Below are positions 1-12,609 of a stretch of 64,000 nt of DNA, piece by piece. The DNA lies in assembly GCA_024036415.1 (NCBI GenBank), contig JAMWET010001638.1:106001-170000 (forward strand). Direction: 5' to 3'. The notes under the pieces were generated by a model. The model saw nothing but the letters and a program-made list of their open reading frames with translations, was not told the DNA's origin and made no database searches. How positions within the stretch are numbered: the first letter of the stretch is position 1; every line of letters starts with the position of its first letter. Source of the stretch: Prochilodus magdalenae (Eukaryota; Chordata; Actinopteri; Characiformes; Prochilodontidae). The position numbers were made by a program, and so were the translations under genes.

Positions 1-1190
1 AAAGTGCAAGGTAATTGTTGCTGCTAAATTGGCAAGTTATTGGAAATAAATGGCAGAAATTTATAATTGGTCACTTGGAAAATATACTTCCTGCGGTATT
101 GATAATCCTCTCGTAAAAGCCTGGTTGTGGTCGTGTGTATAATAGTTTAGAGCTGTGTTAGAGTGTGCATGTGCAATGGGGCCTGACATTCTAGCCGGTA
201 CACACCAAATAACATGGCAGCTTTACAATTTACACTCTCTGGAGACCACTTTAAGCGTATTGTGCGACTCTGTGCATGTGTGTGCGTATTGACAAGTACG
301 GGGGCAGGCTTTGTGTTTCCATTGAAATGACAGATGATGCCTGTGAGGTTATTTATGTATTCGAGTGTGTGCGTTGAATATTGTAAGTCTGCACAGTATG
401 CCTTAGGTGTACAAGGTTTATTGCTGCCGTTATTGTTCGTGAAACCCGGCAGCTTTATTAAAGCTTGGCTGATGAAACGATTTATTCCAGTGCTTATAAA
501 GTCCATCATGGATTAGAGACAAAAGCCAATACAATTTAAAGCATGAGGCACTTTTTGTAATGTATTATATACTGTAAGGCTGTTCTCATATGACTGGCTA
601 TTAAAATAATCAGCATCAATCAATCAGATCTCAATTATAAATGCCTCTAGTACGGGTGTTAGGAATACAGAACAGCTTTTGCTGAATGGAGCTTTTCCTC
701 GAAACATGTTACCATGCACACTTACAGACATGTACAAGAGTACTACTACTTGAGGGTATAGAGTACATATCATGTTTGTATGTGAATGAGTCATACAAGA
801 ATATCATGAGTGGGGTACTGAAATAGGAATATTGTTACAATACAACAGGTATTATAATGTAATATTGCCTAAACAAATCAAGCTGATGTCTAATAATGAA
901 TTTATTTAATCATGGAATTTCATTAATGTGTGAATTATATGGGGTAATATTCTAAAGCTAAAGTTCCCTTGCTATCTTGTAAATAAGATGCTCTACAAGA
1001 ACACACATTTATTTTGCTGAATTTAATGAAGAAAATAAATAAATAAATAAATATATATTTTTTATATATATTATTTTACTTGTCTTGACTTAGATAAGCA
1101 AAACATTTTGGGTATGTTCACATATACCCAGAGAAATAATATATGAAGCATATTACTATGTATAGATACGTCAGAGGACAGTTGTGCATG
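1..1190. other. AT-rich unique DNA, no gene seen
   Basis: No recognisable gene or repeat family. Short open frames on either strand look like chance. A small AAAT/TA-rich patch lies at 1033-1075. Confidence 0.6.
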
Positions 1191-1197
1191 TGGGTCT

Positions 1198-1625
1198 GTG
1201 AGAGAAAAAGAGAGAGTAAGTGAGAGACTGACAGAGACAGAGAGGGCAACAAGATAGAAGCTGCGAGAGCAAAAATGGTCGGTGCATGTGTGTGAGAGAG
1301 TGTATGAGTGCATGGCCCCCCGCAGCTGTATTGATTCCTGCAGGTCTCTGCTTTTGGAGCCCCTGTTCAGACCTTTTCTCTGGCCTGGGGAGTCCAGCTG
1401 CAGCACACAAAGCCCTGACACACACACGTGCGCACGCTCTGTGACCCCGACACCTTCCTTCCTCCTGCGGCCCACCGCTGTGAGTTTAAAAACACCCCCA
1501 CTGCGCACTGACATTTAATTCAGCGAGAATTAGAGAGGGCAGCCCCCTGCACACAGATACACTACTTCTCTTTCTCTTCCTCTCTCTCTGTCTATCTCTC
1601 TCTCTCTCTCTCACACACACATGCT
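1198..1625. other. GC-richer island between GA and TC/CA simple repeats
   Basis: A GA-rich patch (about 1198-1250) and a TC then CA run (1562-1622) bracket about 250 bp of more balanced, CpG-containing sequence (1310-1555) that is not low complexity. It lacks a convincing reading frame. It may be a non-coding conserved element, but only composition supports that. Confidence 0.3.
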
Positions 1626-2063
1626 TTTCTTTTTCTCTGACTCTCACCAACAACAATGACACGGTTACCTTTACCTGCCTGGAAAATAACAACAACAGCA
1701 ATAACTAGTGAGAAAGGCCTTGCATGTTTTGTAACATTCTGAGTTATTAATATTTGGTGCACTTTGGTTGCTTATGTCATTATATAACATAGAGTATTGT
1801 ACCAAAGTCAGAGTCAGAGTTCGCCTCTCATTTTCAGGTAATTTTCTGAGGAAATGAGATCATCTACAGTTTGCCAAACTTTCAAAATTGGATACCAAAC
1901 AACCATGGAAGATATAGTGCACCAAAAATGAAACAGGTGATCAATCTTAAGTTTTTGCTTTAAATCTAAAATCCTCAGGTGTGTCTGTCCACCCTTGCCT
2001 GTAAAAAGAACTCTATACAGGCCTGAAAAGATGTGTAGCTGTAAAGTACCTCTTACTTTGTCA

Positions 2064-2190
2064 GTCATCTTCTAAGCTGCTTTATCTTTGTGGGACATGG
2101 GTGCTGGAGCCTGTCCCAGCATTCATTGGCCGGAGGGCAGGAAACACCCTGAACAGGCTGCTAGTCCACTGCAGGCTTGTCAAATAGCTG
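2064..2190 (+). repeat. Decayed fish interspersed repeat (LINE-like 3' region)
   Basis: The words around 'gtgctggagcctgtcccagc' and 'ccctgaacaggctgctagtc' match a very common fish dispersed repeat as I remember it, usually near a non-LTR element 3' end. Substitutions are frequent, so the copy is old. The 5' part is not recognisable. Confidence 0.5.
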
Positions 2191-2204
2191 TTGTTGAGAA
2201 TAAT

Positions 2205-2400
2205 AAGGGAACAAAAGTTTGCTGTCAGTCTCAGAACAAAGTACTGGCCACCTGAGAGCCCAGACCTCAACATGCAATCAGCTTCTAAAACTGACCTTTT
2301 GACCCATGGACAAATACCCCTGCATAGAAAACCTGAAGAACTGGAGCTTCTGTTCAAATATGCTGCTAAGACTAAGGCATACTCTGGCCTAGACCACACT
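2205..2400 (+). mobile_element. Possible Tc1-like transposase scrap
   Basis: One frame of this stretch contains WPPESPDLN, close to the W-P-x-x-SPDLNPIE block that carries the last acidic residue of Tc1 transposases. The residues after DLN do not follow the family and no termini are visible. It could be chance. Confidence 0.3.
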
Positions 2401-2491
2401 GACAGGTCAAAGTCTCATAGGTCTAAGTCTAAAACCATTTCTTTAAATGCACACTTCTTCTACGGCAATATAGAAGCAGTGAGACTTGACT

Positions 2492-2492
<1 letters not shown>

Positions 2493-2576
<84 letters not shown>

Positions 2577-2608
2577 GATACACACACAGTAATCAATAAC
2601 AGTGTTTG

Positions 2609-2641
<33 letters not shown>

Positions 2642-2656
2642 ATATCTATATATCTA
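2493..2656. repeat. (CA)n then (TATC)n microsatellites
   Basis: A CA run of roughly 95 bp (2493-2589) is followed after 20 bp by a TATC run (2609-2656) that decays into TA-rich sequence. The adjacent open frame of T-H repeats is an artefact. Confidence 0.95.
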
Positions 2657-2659
2657 TTA

Positions 2660-3440
2660 TTTCTTTATATAAAGTGTATGACTCACATGCCATCCCACAG
2701 TAGGTCTAACTGATGTGTTTGTGTCTGAGCTTGTATTTGTGCGTGTGCGGTGTAAGCGCCTGTGTGGGTGTTTGCGTGTGCGGTTACTTTGTTGCGCTGC
2801 AACTGACGCATATTTTTCTATAAGCGTCCTCTCCAGCTTTTGCGTTACTATGGTAACACTGATGTGTGACGACTGGCCCCCTGTATGTGTGTGTCAGTGA
2901 ATCACCCACGCACTTCCGGCTGGATAATGGACCACCGAATGCTCCTTATATGGTCTCTGCCTGGAGGCGTATGATTGGCCGATCCAGACAGGCGTGGAAA
3001 CAGGTGTGGAGTTCATTTTTGTGAACTGGTGGGTGCAGACAGACATGTATGTGTGTATCTGTGTTCGTGTGTGTGCGTTGTCCTGATTTGCTGCTCCTTT
3101 GGAAAGAAATGACGGGATAGTCTCGAATCTTAAGTGTAAATACTTTCTACCAAGACTGTACAAATGCATCAGCCAAGAAGTGGTGATTCAACTGAATTGT
3201 TTTTGGAATGTTACAACTGATAATAATAATAATAATATATTCAGTTCATAACCAACATTTTAATAAAGCATATGTTCATGTTTTGGGTGAAAGGCTGATA
3301 TATTGGTTTTATTGTTTGTCATCCACTACTGATAGTCTCTTGATGTACTTTTAATGTACTTTAAGTATTTTTGGAATTTAGGATTTTGGATTTCTCCTGC
3401 GTGCTAAGATTTTGTCAAATGAAGGCATAGGCCCTACTTC
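2660..3440. other. Unique DNA, no gene seen
   Basis: 2700-3000 is rich in TGTGCG words and slightly CpG-richer than its surroundings. The rest is AT-rich. I see no exon with good splice signals, no repeat family and no RNA gene. Confidence 0.5.
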
Positions 3441-3454
3441 CTAAAATGGCTTTT

Positions 3455-3680
3455 AGCACATTTATAAACATATCATATTGGTGCATCATGCTTGGAGGCA
3501 ATTTGTAGATGCACTATAATCTTCCTCAAGTAATTTTAGCAGTTCAAAGAAGTCAGTTCATTCTATGAGATTAAAAAGTCAATAATTTAACAGAAAACAC
3601 AGAGAACAAAATGGGGCTGAATGCATTAGTTACAAATAATGTATATGTATGAATTATTATAATTCACTTATAATTAATGA
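3455..3680 (+). repeat. Unassigned dispersed repeat, copy A
   Basis: This segment and 5930-6120 share a diverged common sequence in the same orientation. Both have 'gcatcatgcttgga' followed by 'gcaatttgtagatg', then a TTAGCAG/TTCAGCAG block with TCAGT, and later 'ttagttacaaataatgta' against 'ttagttagaaataatgta'. Copy A has about 55 extra bases in the middle. No terminal repeat, tRNA box or coding motif is visible, so the family is unknown to me. Confidence 0.6.
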
Positions 3681-3684
3681 TGCC

Positions 3685-4738
3685 TTAGTATAGTATATGG
3701 ACTCCAGACCACCCGTGGTCTGTAAAGCACCCTCTAACTGTCTGTAGGCCTGTACTTAATAAAAGTAAGAATAAACTTAAGGATCTAGGTGTCAATCTAA
3801 TAGAATCTAATAGTTGCCTATAACAAACAGAGACTAATAAAAACAGCAGAGTAGCAAGATTAAAAACACCACCAGTTTCAGGTAAGGCAGCCTTTTTTGG
3901 GGTGCTGACCATGTCTGGTGTATACCTGAAAGGCTTTTCCTTATTCTCCATTTTGACATATGTGAACGCTCTATCTGTACTAGGTCTGCAATGAACAGAT
4001 AAGCTTGCTTACCTCCTTTTGTACAGTCAGTAGAATTTGCCTGTTTTAGCGTTTGACTCTTTTCAAATTCTCATTTGCCCTGTAATCATTTCTGCAGCAC
4101 AGGAAATTCTGTGATTGAACCTTATTTCAGGTCCCAGTTCTCAGCTTTTCAGTGTCTTAAGAGGCGGTGTTTGTAAAAAGTTGATTATAGTGTTCCTGTG
4201 GGCCGCTATGCTTCCTAGATATAAACCGGTTGAAATGTGCTGTCCTGATAAAAAAAGACATTCTTTCTAAACAAGTTGCATTTATCTTTCCATACTGAGA
4301 TCTTTTTACATTGCTATTTAATTTTTTGTTTACTTATGAATTAAATAATACCTAATTGTCTTTTAGTTGCATACATTACTGAAGTGATGTTAACGAAGAA
4401 GAAAACAAGTATCGGCGTATGTATCACAGCATGGTATTAAATTCTAATTGGTTTTAATATTTTCAAATTGTTGAACACTATAATTTTACTATAATGTACA
4501 ACACAGTTTACTAAGGATGCATGAATACTCATATAGGTTTGGGGTATCAGACTGATACCGCAGTTATTCACTCATACTAATGAAAAACTTACTGATACCA
4601 ACATACCATTTCCAGGTGGTAGTATGTGACACAAGCCGCATGTACACTGCTGCAATGCTGCAAATGAACAAAAATCAATGGAAGTATATTTTAATTAACG
4701 AATATGGTTTAATTGGTTTAAGGAAAATTCAAATGTCT
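3685..4738. other. AT-rich unique DNA, no gene seen
   Basis: Nothing recognisable beyond AT-rich unique sequence. The open frames here lack codon-like composition or splice context. Confidence 0.5.
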
Positions 4739-4739
4739 T

Positions 4740-4744
4740 TGTGT

Positions 4745-4795
<51 letters not shown>

Positions 4796-4798
4796 TGT
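4740..4798. repeat. (GT)n microsatellite
   Basis: An almost pure GT run with two GTAT interruptions. The V-C repeat frame across it is an artefact. Confidence 0.95.
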
Positions 4799-5349
4799 AA
4801 TTTGCCACTTAGCAATGCCTAACAACATCCCTTACCAGGAGTAAAATCATTTTAGAAGTGAATTGCTTTATTCTACATTCTATTCACGTGTGCATTAGTG
4901 AGCGAAGATGCATTTGATGCTCTATGAAAATGCACGTATTTTTTGTTTTTTTAAGATACTGGAAACAAATAGTCACCTAAATAAACCACTTTATTCACCC
5001 CATCAGTACACATACTCACTGGCTATTGAATGAGGAAACATTTCTAGCGTAAGGAATGGCACCCTTGATCTCTTTATGAAAAGGAGGTAAAGCTAATGAA
5101 ATATTTAACTAAAAGTTCAGATAATTATTGTAATAAAAGGATCACTATTGCCTTAGTACTCACTTAAGTATTAGGGTTGGATATAACCCTGCATATTGCC
5201 TGTACTGTAGGAAATATGCATAGGTTACGAATTCTAGAGTGTAGATTATTTAAATGATCTACACTGAATATGCTGACTTTACATTATTCAAATGTGCACT
5301 ATTTCCACCTTAATAAAATGCATGTTTTCTTAGTAATAAGTGGGAAAAT

Positions 5350-5540
5350 AACGTAAACCTAGTGGTAGGAGCGATGAGACAGTTATCAGAAGGTTGCAGG
5401 TTCAAATGCCAGGACTGACTAAATTTACCTGGTTGTGCCCATTTAACCTCCATGTGCTACTTTGCCGGCAATGCGTATTGATCCCTGCTGTGCATCGGAA
5501 TGATAAAACTGCCTTATAGAATCAGTAAAGTACATAATGC
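5350..5540 (+). mobile_element. Decayed tRNA-derived SINE
   Basis: The head 'agtggtaggagcgatgagac' resembles a pol III A box. About 40 bases on, 'ggttgcaggttcaaatgcc' resembles a B box (GGTTCRANNCC). This spacing and the following body fit the tRNA-headed SINEs common in catfishes and characins. Many substitutions mark it as old, and target duplications are not clear. Confidence 0.5.
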
Positions 5541-5929
5541 ATCATTTTTTTAATGTTAAAGTAATAATGTACACAATTAGGGACATAGCCAGCCCGATAT
5601 AAAGTGTGGGTCTTTTCCCTGGAAACAGGCCAGAATCATCAATTGTCAGCTCTTTGGCCCAAATGTTCGCTGAACAAGCAATTAATGTAGAACAGTTCAG
5701 AACAATGAATAAAGTGTAGTAATGGGTCTCTATACTGATTTACTGGGTCTTTTCTTTAGTTGCTTTATTTGTTAAAAAAATCTTTTATTTACTGTGTAAA
5801 AGACAAAAAAAAAATCAGTTTAGTAAAGTTCTTCTTTATAGAGACCTTACCAATTATGATCTTGAATGGAGGTCACTCTAAAACTCTAACTGGCCATCAT
5901 TTGTGTTGTATCTGCTAAATGTCATCCCT

Positions 5930-6120
5930 GTAATATCACATAACATATCATACAGTTGCATCATGCTTGGATGCAATTTGTAGATGTACCCTAATAATCA
6001 TTAAGTGATTTCAGCAGCTCAAAAAAATCAGTGCAAAATAAATGGGAGCTGATTTTATTAGTTAGAAATAATGTAAATGTATATGTATTATCATCTTGCA
6101 AATATTTTAAAATTACAGCA
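5930..6120 (+). repeat. Unassigned dispersed repeat, copy B
   Basis: Second, shorter copy of the sequence at 3455-3680, in the same direction about 2.5 kb downstream. Similarity starts near 'aacatatcatac' and runs to 'aatgtatatgtatta'. It lacks the roughly 55-bp middle segment of copy A. A pyrimidine tract ending in CAG at 6140-6172 follows but probably has no coding meaning. Confidence 0.6.
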
Positions 6121-6129
6121 ATTACTAGA

Positions 6130-8070
6130 AACCATATATACACTTTCTCCTTCTCTCTTTTCTTGTTTCAGCACAAGTACTGAAATTAGTTGGGGTTAAT
6201 CAGTTTAAGGTTATCATAAATATGTCTAGTCAAACTGTAGTAGTCTATGTAGTAACAAACAGGAAATAAAGAGTTTTTTTTCCAGATTTGCTGCTGTATA
6301 AGCTGGCGATATGTGAAGACAGGGTACATGACTATCTTGGATCTTTGGTAAAATGCTGCAGATCTTAGTTTTGACAGTAAAAATAAAATACTTACTAAAA
6401 ATTCTACAGATTGTCAGATTAATACACTGTTAACCTGCTGGGTGGGACATTCATCAAGATTCCAGAATCAGCAGCCATCCACTTTTCCCCCAAATTTTAA
6501 TCTACAAGAGTCGTGTGACATATTTCTGATTGAATGGCTAATTTTAGCAGAAGACAATGACTTTGCATTCAAATGTAATCCTGTTGGTAATTACCATTAT
6601 GGTATTCCTGTAATCGGGCTACCATAAAGGAATTATTATGGAACCTTATTATGTAACTTTGTTACAAGTATCCCATTATTACCCCTACCCTGTCTGATAG
6701 TGAAATACAAAACAGCTGGTCAGATATTGTTGTAATTGCTTACAAGGTCGCCCCAATGGCTTGGACACCTGGGCACACACCCATAAAACCCATGGAATGA
6801 TCTAGAAATGGTCCAGAAATGAAATATGTTTAAGTCTTCTGCATTCATAAAGCTTAGTTCGTGACAGAATTTAAGGTAATTGAGGAATATAAAATGTAGG
6901 CAAAGTAACATGAAATTATGCACTGTAGATAAACTTTACAGAGAATCAGATTTCGTGACAATGGTAGGGATGGAAGCACGAGGTTGCAATATCAACACGA
7001 ATATAGCCATTGCATTTACTATGCATAACCACCAGTGAACATGTGAGTTTTATATGTAATGCTGAGCATAGTAAGACATGGATCAGGCAAATACCTTATC
7101 TGTAAACATTTCCATGTAAAAATGTTTACAGATAGGGCTACAGATAATGATTTCCACACACTTCTGACTGTTTCCTTTAAAGGACATTCACTTACTTTAG
7201 AAACTCAACAAAGCATGTCACTTGACCAGGGTTGCCTAAGCCTTGGCATAACAATGTACATTCTGCATCAACATTCATTCACTACATATATCACACTCCC
7301 GTTACAAGCGATGTCAAGGCTCGTCTGATGAAGATGCTGACAGCAGAGTACTTTGTGTTCTTTAACATAATATAGAAAGCCTTGCCTCAGCCTTGAGGTG
7401 GAATTGAATCTTCACAACACTAAATATATGTTCCTGACAGCTCCCACAGTCCTAATGACGTTGAGCACTTAGATGTATGTAGTGTAGATGGTGGCTGAAT
7501 TGTCTGCTTTTATAACCACCAGGCCATTATAGGTTCTCACTTAAAACTCTCATGGTACAGTTAACTGAGTCCAACTGGCAATTTCTAGACAGGCTTAAAG
7601 GGTAAAGCTTACAGCACCTCTGTAATTATTGCTACCCTTTGTAAGGATGAGAAAAAGCTTTCTTGTGAATGATTTTATTTTTCGTTCAATAATTTCACCT
7701 TTGCTTGGTTGAAATTTTCTTTCGTCCTTTGCATAATTCTATCTTAAATAAATTTTCTTCTTATTTTTTACTGCCTTTTACAGTTTTTCACCAACAATGT
7801 TGTGGACTGAAAACTTCAATAACAGATGATTCATGTTGAGGCCATGTTTATATGCCTCTTCTACATACCCAGAGCAATTTGTACTCTAGTGGTGATGGAT
7901 GTTATATTGAAGACCACTTTCATTCACAACATTGTGAAAATGATAAATGAAGGATTTGTTTTCTAGCCATACACATACTGGGTTATGGATTAATGGCAGT
8001 TTTAAGAGCCCCGCTGTACCACTAACATAGTGTTAACATCTCAGAATATAAAGTACTAAATAGGGCTTTT
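6130..8070. other. AT-rich unique DNA, no gene seen
   Basis: About 2 kb of AT-rich unique sequence. Short open frames (for example 7059-7328) have no recognisable domain and no splice context. I see no repeat family. Confidence 0.5.
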
Positions 8071-8074
8071 TTGT

Positions 8075-8096
8075 GGGGGGAGGGAGGGTCGGGGGG
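8075..8096 (+). other. G-quadruplex motif
   Basis: Four G runs (G6, G3, G3, G6) are separated by single A, single A and TC. This meets the strict four-run, short-loop G-quadruplex pattern and stands out in AT-rich surroundings. Confidence 0.75.
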
Positions 8097-8945
8097 TGCA
8101 CCCTCATAGGTTGTATTAAGTTATTAGGAAACATCATTGTACCACAATCTACTGCAAATACATTTTTAAGTTGAATTGACTCAATTGTAAAACATGAAAC
8201 AGTGCAATACTGTATAAGCTTTTCCATCGAACATCATATTACACTAACAACAGGTTACACTAACATTGTCTGTACCTTGATGAACAAAAATGGACTGTAG
8301 TGTTTACCGTGTTAGATGTGGGACAGTCAAATATTTAATATCAGTTTTGTTTGACAGGTGTATACAAAAAAAAAGGTCGCAGGTCTCAGCTTCTAAAAGG
8401 ACCCTGGTTTAGTTTGCTACAGTTTGGCAATTCAAAAACATGAGGAAGCGAGGCATTTTGACATCAAGGCACTATTTCTAGTGCATGTCAGCGCTGTACT
8501 ATCCACTTAATCTGTCTGTTGGACTCCTGACAGGGGCTTGTATGGTTCTTGCAGCATAAGTGACTGTTAATAATGGAAGATGAGCAATACCAAAGTATTG
8601 GATTTTGGCACATGGGCTGTGTAGTTTGCTAGGTTGGGCTTGACATCAGTGACCTGTTTGAATGTATAATTAAAAACAGAAGTGTGTAACCTTTAGAAGA
8701 GAGGTTACATACTCCCTTTCCTACAACCTCTGGTGGACAGCTAGTTTTCTGTCGTTGCTTCAGTGCCTGCCCTGATGTTTTGCTTTTCCTTTGCATTTTC
8801 TTATGTTTTTATATTTTGTGCTAAATAATAAATATGATCCTCCATTTGTCAACTTCTCAACACATAACGACTAGCAATTTGCTCTATCCACTGAGCACTC
8901 CTACAAAGCATGCTTATGTCAGCACATTGTATATATACGGCAGTT
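8097..8945. other. AT-rich unique DNA, no gene seen
   Basis: No gene, RNA gene or repeat family recognised. Confidence 0.5.
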
Positions 8946-8947
8946 TT

Positions 8948-9008
8948 TAAGAAAAGCTTTTATTATCCCAGATGAGGAAATTTACATTGTTAGAGCAGAA
9001 GAGCAGAA
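8948..9008 (-). mobile_element. Retroelement 3' tail fragment
   Basis: Read on the minus strand, this ends in 'acaatgtaaatttcctcatc' followed by TGGGATAATAAA. That resembles the conserved 3' tail of fish non-LTR elements (consensus about AATTTCCCC..GGGAT(C)AATAAA). Only the tail is present, as expected for a severely 5'-truncated insertion. Confidence 0.45.
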
Positions 9009-9009
9009 C

Positions 9010-9930
9010 AGATATTTCAAATGTTTATTGTGTTTTTATGTTAATTCAGTGCAGTACAGTATAGACTCTTACTGTCTGATAAGTTGATTTAGGATATCAG
9101 AACTTCCTAATTATTCTTTTACTGCTCAAAACTTTTGCCTATAAAGACATTCGTTACACTCTTTACATTCTTTGTATTTTATGACACATAGACCAAGTAA
9201 ACTTTGAAAAGCAGAACTTAAGCAGAAGTCCTTTCTAAGTTAACAAAATTGGTTAAGAACATTTTAAAGTTTCTGCTTCAGAGATGCAAGGTTTTCTTAC
9301 GTCAGTGACATTTTGGAATGCTATTATTTCCTGCCTGAGTTCATATTGACACTACTCCTACAATAGTTTTTCTTGGCTGGAGATTTTACAATCAGAGCTG
9401 TGAAATGCAGCTCTACTCTGTCTATTCCAGTTCCAAAAGCACCAGCACGCCAACTCAAACCAACTGCCTACAGGATGTAGTCAACAGAGAGGCTCCCGTT
9501 TTAGAGCTTGAGTGGCTGACTCCCGATCCATTGCAACATACTGAACTCTGAGCTGTGGAATAAGACTGTAAGTTCCACTATACTTCTGTTTCAACTTCTG
9601 ACCATCTTATACAATTTTATCCAATTAATCAAATTAATCAACATTTAGATTAAATAGTAGGGAAATCAATATTAAATACAATTGCTATAAATCAGTGCCC
9701 AAAAACAGGGTTTCCGTGTTTGTTTGTTTTTTAACATGTAAATATATCAAAATGTTTTTTTTTATGGCCTAATCCAGATTTGACAGATAGGGATGAGATG
9801 AGATTGATAAAAACTGGACTTTTACCTTAATTCTGTTCATTTGAATTAAACTGACCAGTAATGGTATTAATGGCTATACCTCCACAGATCTGTTATCATT
9901 CAATGGTCATATTAAAAGTAATCATTAAAT
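9010..9930. other. Unique DNA, no gene seen
   Basis: No recognisable element. Around 9400-9560 the composition is more balanced than the flanks, without an open frame worth calling. Confidence 0.5.
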
Positions 9931-9933
9931 ATG

Positions 9934-10323
9934 GGCAAACCTTCTTGCCACAGCTCGCATTGATGTGCCATTCTGGATGAGCTGCACTACCTGAGCCACT
10001 TGTGTGGGTTGTAGAGTCCGTCTCATGCTACCACGAGTGTGAAAACACCACCGACATTCAAAAGTGACCAAAACATCAGCCAGAAAGCATAGGTACTGAG
10101 AAGTGGTCAGTGGTCCCCACCTGCAGAACCACTCCTTTACTGAGTGTGTCTTGCTAATTGCCAATAGTTTCCACCTGTTGTCTATTCCATTTGCACAGCA
10201 GCATGTGAAACTGATTGTCAATCAGTGTTGTTTCCTAAGTGGACAGTTTGATTTCACAGATTTTGATGTACTTGGAGTTATATTGTGTTGTTTAAGTGTT
10301 CCCTTTATTTTTTTTGAGCAGTG
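9934..10323 (-). mobile_element. Tc1-like transposon, 5' end fragment
   Basis: The minus strand begins with CACTGCTCAAAAAAAATAAA next to a TA (10324-10325), the terminus of a Tc1 family widespread in fish. It runs through the 5' untranslated part into the start of the transposase: MRRTLQPTQVAQVVQLIQ, then MRAVARRF, a helix-turn-helix DNA-binding start. Similarity stops at 9934, so the rest of the transposase (catalytic domain, right terminus) is missing. The open frame at 9925-10221 is part relic, part chance. Confidence 0.8.
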
Positions 10324-10399
10324 TATATTAAAACTGCACTAACTGCACCCACAAAACATTTAGTGCATTATGAAACAAAACATATGACAAAGGAGACCC

Positions 10400-10605
10400 C
10401 AAATTGTTTAGCAACCAAAATTGTATATTGAGATGTTTCGCTTTCAAATCTACAGCAATTAACCTCATCAGTATCCGCAGGCCTACGTAACGTGGAGAGG
10501 TGATGAACACAATGATAAACATGACCCTGTCCCAACTTTTTAAATGTGTTGCTGGCATCAATCCCAAAGGCAAATATATTTTATTATAATTATATAATTT
10601 TGTGA
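10400..10605 (+). mobile_element. Tc1-like transposon, 3' end fragment (family B)
   Basis: Plus-strand sequence from about 10430, including 'accctgtcccaacttttt' and 'tgtgttgctggcatca', matches the end of a large fish Tc1-like family that also occurs at 24370-25015 and 63205-64000. The region upstream corresponds to the last codons of a transposase on the plus strand, with stops and small deletions. It lies within about 100 bp of the unrelated Tc1 fragment ending at 10323. Confidence 0.6.
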
Positions 10606-11680
10606 CACCATTTTATATGCTGTCTTATGTCCACTCACATTTATACCCAAATGATTTTCGCCTCGTTACATTAACCTTGAAAAATGAGGTTGTACATTTC
10701 AAATGTGATTCATGGAATATATCATTTGTTCCTAGCCTTCTTCTATAAGAGTTTGAGTCAATAGCTTTTCTGTTGTTCTCTAAGAATAGGGAAATGTCAA
10801 AATGTTTGTAAATGGTAATTGATTACACAATACAGACAGAGATTAGACTGATAAACACTGGGGTAGTCCATTAATTTTATTCGATCTCATTAGACTGATT
10901 ATTGCTAATGTGTAATGGGTAAATGATTATCCTACATGGAAAATGCTAACAAGCGCACACAGAGAGACATACAAACGTCTGAAAATGTTCTACCTTTAAA
11001 GTACATGACCCCACTCCTCCCACGCTTTGATTGTTTCCCTGATGTAAAATGACAGTGGCACCTGCTTTGCTTATGTAACTATAACAGTTTCTGCTCTAGA
11101 AATCACTCCAGCATTCTCGGAACACACAGCACAGTTGCAGTGGCTTTAATATATTATCTGTAGCATGGCATGCTACAATCGGAGTGTGTTAATTCTGGAT
11201 GCTTCATGTGTGTGAAAGCGCATGAAATGTGAGTGAACTGTAACCAATTGTTCCTTTAGCGCTGTTTCACCGGCGTCATTTTCCGTTCGTCCTGGAACAT
11301 CAGAGCCTACGTGTGCCTCACTCGCACTCATGACCAATGAAGCTGACGCTGAATAGAAATGTACTGTGGTGCACATTTTAAATGCAACACTCATTTTTAA
11401 ATCTCACTCTATCTCCAGGCCCCCAAGCTATTCCATTCAATATTTTCCAAGCCCACGCGAAAAACATGTAGGTGATAAAATATAGCAACGCCGGTTATTC
11501 ACTTAGAGATACACACATATGCACAAGTACATGCGTGCACACAGCAAAACATGATTATGTTCCCACTCTTATTTGTGCTGGCATTTCTACAACCTTTGTG
11601 GGTAATAACTACTTTCCTGTTCCCCATTTAAGAAATAAATATGCCATAACTATGAATGTTAAATGTGTTTATACATACAG
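10606..11680. other. Unique DNA, no gene seen
   Basis: AT-rich to about 11100, then more balanced (11170-11400). The minus-strand frame at 11173-11394 has no recognisable domain. No repeat family seen. Confidence 0.5.
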
Positions 11681-11712
11681 TGTATATGTGTGTGTGGGTG
11701 GATGTGTGTGTT

Positions 11713-11750
<38 letters not shown>

Positions 11751-11775
11751 AGAGAGAGAGAGATAGAGAGAGAGG
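11681..11775. repeat. (TG)n(AG)n compound microsatellite
   Basis: TG-rich 11681-11729 passes directly into AG-rich 11728-11775 with occasional GATA interruptions. Confidence 0.95.
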
Positions 11776-11867
11776 AATTTTATTGTAGGTAAGTGTGCAT
11801 GTGTACAAAAAAGTTCCTGACCTTGCTAACCCCCATGACATGATGTTATTGCATTTTGACACATACT

Positions 11868-11901
11868 ATATCTATATCTATCTATATCTATCCATCTATT
11901 C

Positions 11902-11963
<62 letters not shown>

Positions 11964-11990
11964 ATATGTGTATGTATGTATGTATATATA
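11868..11990. repeat. (TATC)n microsatellite
   Basis: TATC repeats with a few CATC variants, ending in TATG/TA-rich sequence. Frames reading S-I-Y-L repeats are artefacts. Confidence 0.95.
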
Positions 11991-12605
11991 GGACTATATA
12001 AAGGACTTGACAAGCTTCTGGATATAGGCAACAACCTGTCCCTGGCAAACTTCAGAGGAGAATTTCCTGTGGATTCCTGTGGGATTATTGCCACTGCTGG
12101 TAGACTCATATGACTGGACACTTCCATACACCTGCAAATTCAGCTACTTCCTTCACACTATGATCTTTGGCGCTTCCAAATGTAATCTTTTTTTTTTACA
12201 TTTACTGCACTGTACCACCTTTTCTCAATCTATGAGATATGAATCTATGAGCAGGTCATACTTGTGCAACATCATTGGCAGAGACTAAAGTTACTTTTAA
12301 TTTTACTTTGTTTGGTGGGCTTCCATTTACATAATACACAATTGAATAACAGGAAATGCCATGTGATAAACAAGAAAAATAATATTTAAAAAAAGTATAT
12401 ATATAAAAAAAGAAAGACAATAGAGCAAGCTGGATTACTAACAATCAAAACTGTCACCATCTGAAAAACAGAAAGCTTTCATCTTTGAGAGAGAGGGAAA
12501 ATAATCAAGCTTAACTTTTTTTTTTGTAAATTTGAAAAAACAAGTCTACAGGTGTTTCTGTATATCCTTCCGCTGTGAGAAGCCCTCACTGAAATACAGA
12601 CACAG
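11991..12605. other. Unique DNA, no gene seen
   Basis: No recognisable gene or element. A-rich stretches at 12360-12420. Confidence 0.5.
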
Positions 12606-12609
12606 ACAA

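Noticed and set aside
6140..6172. Splice-acceptor-like pyrimidine tract ending TTTCAG
   Set aside because: No open frame of useful length follows and no donor is paired with it.
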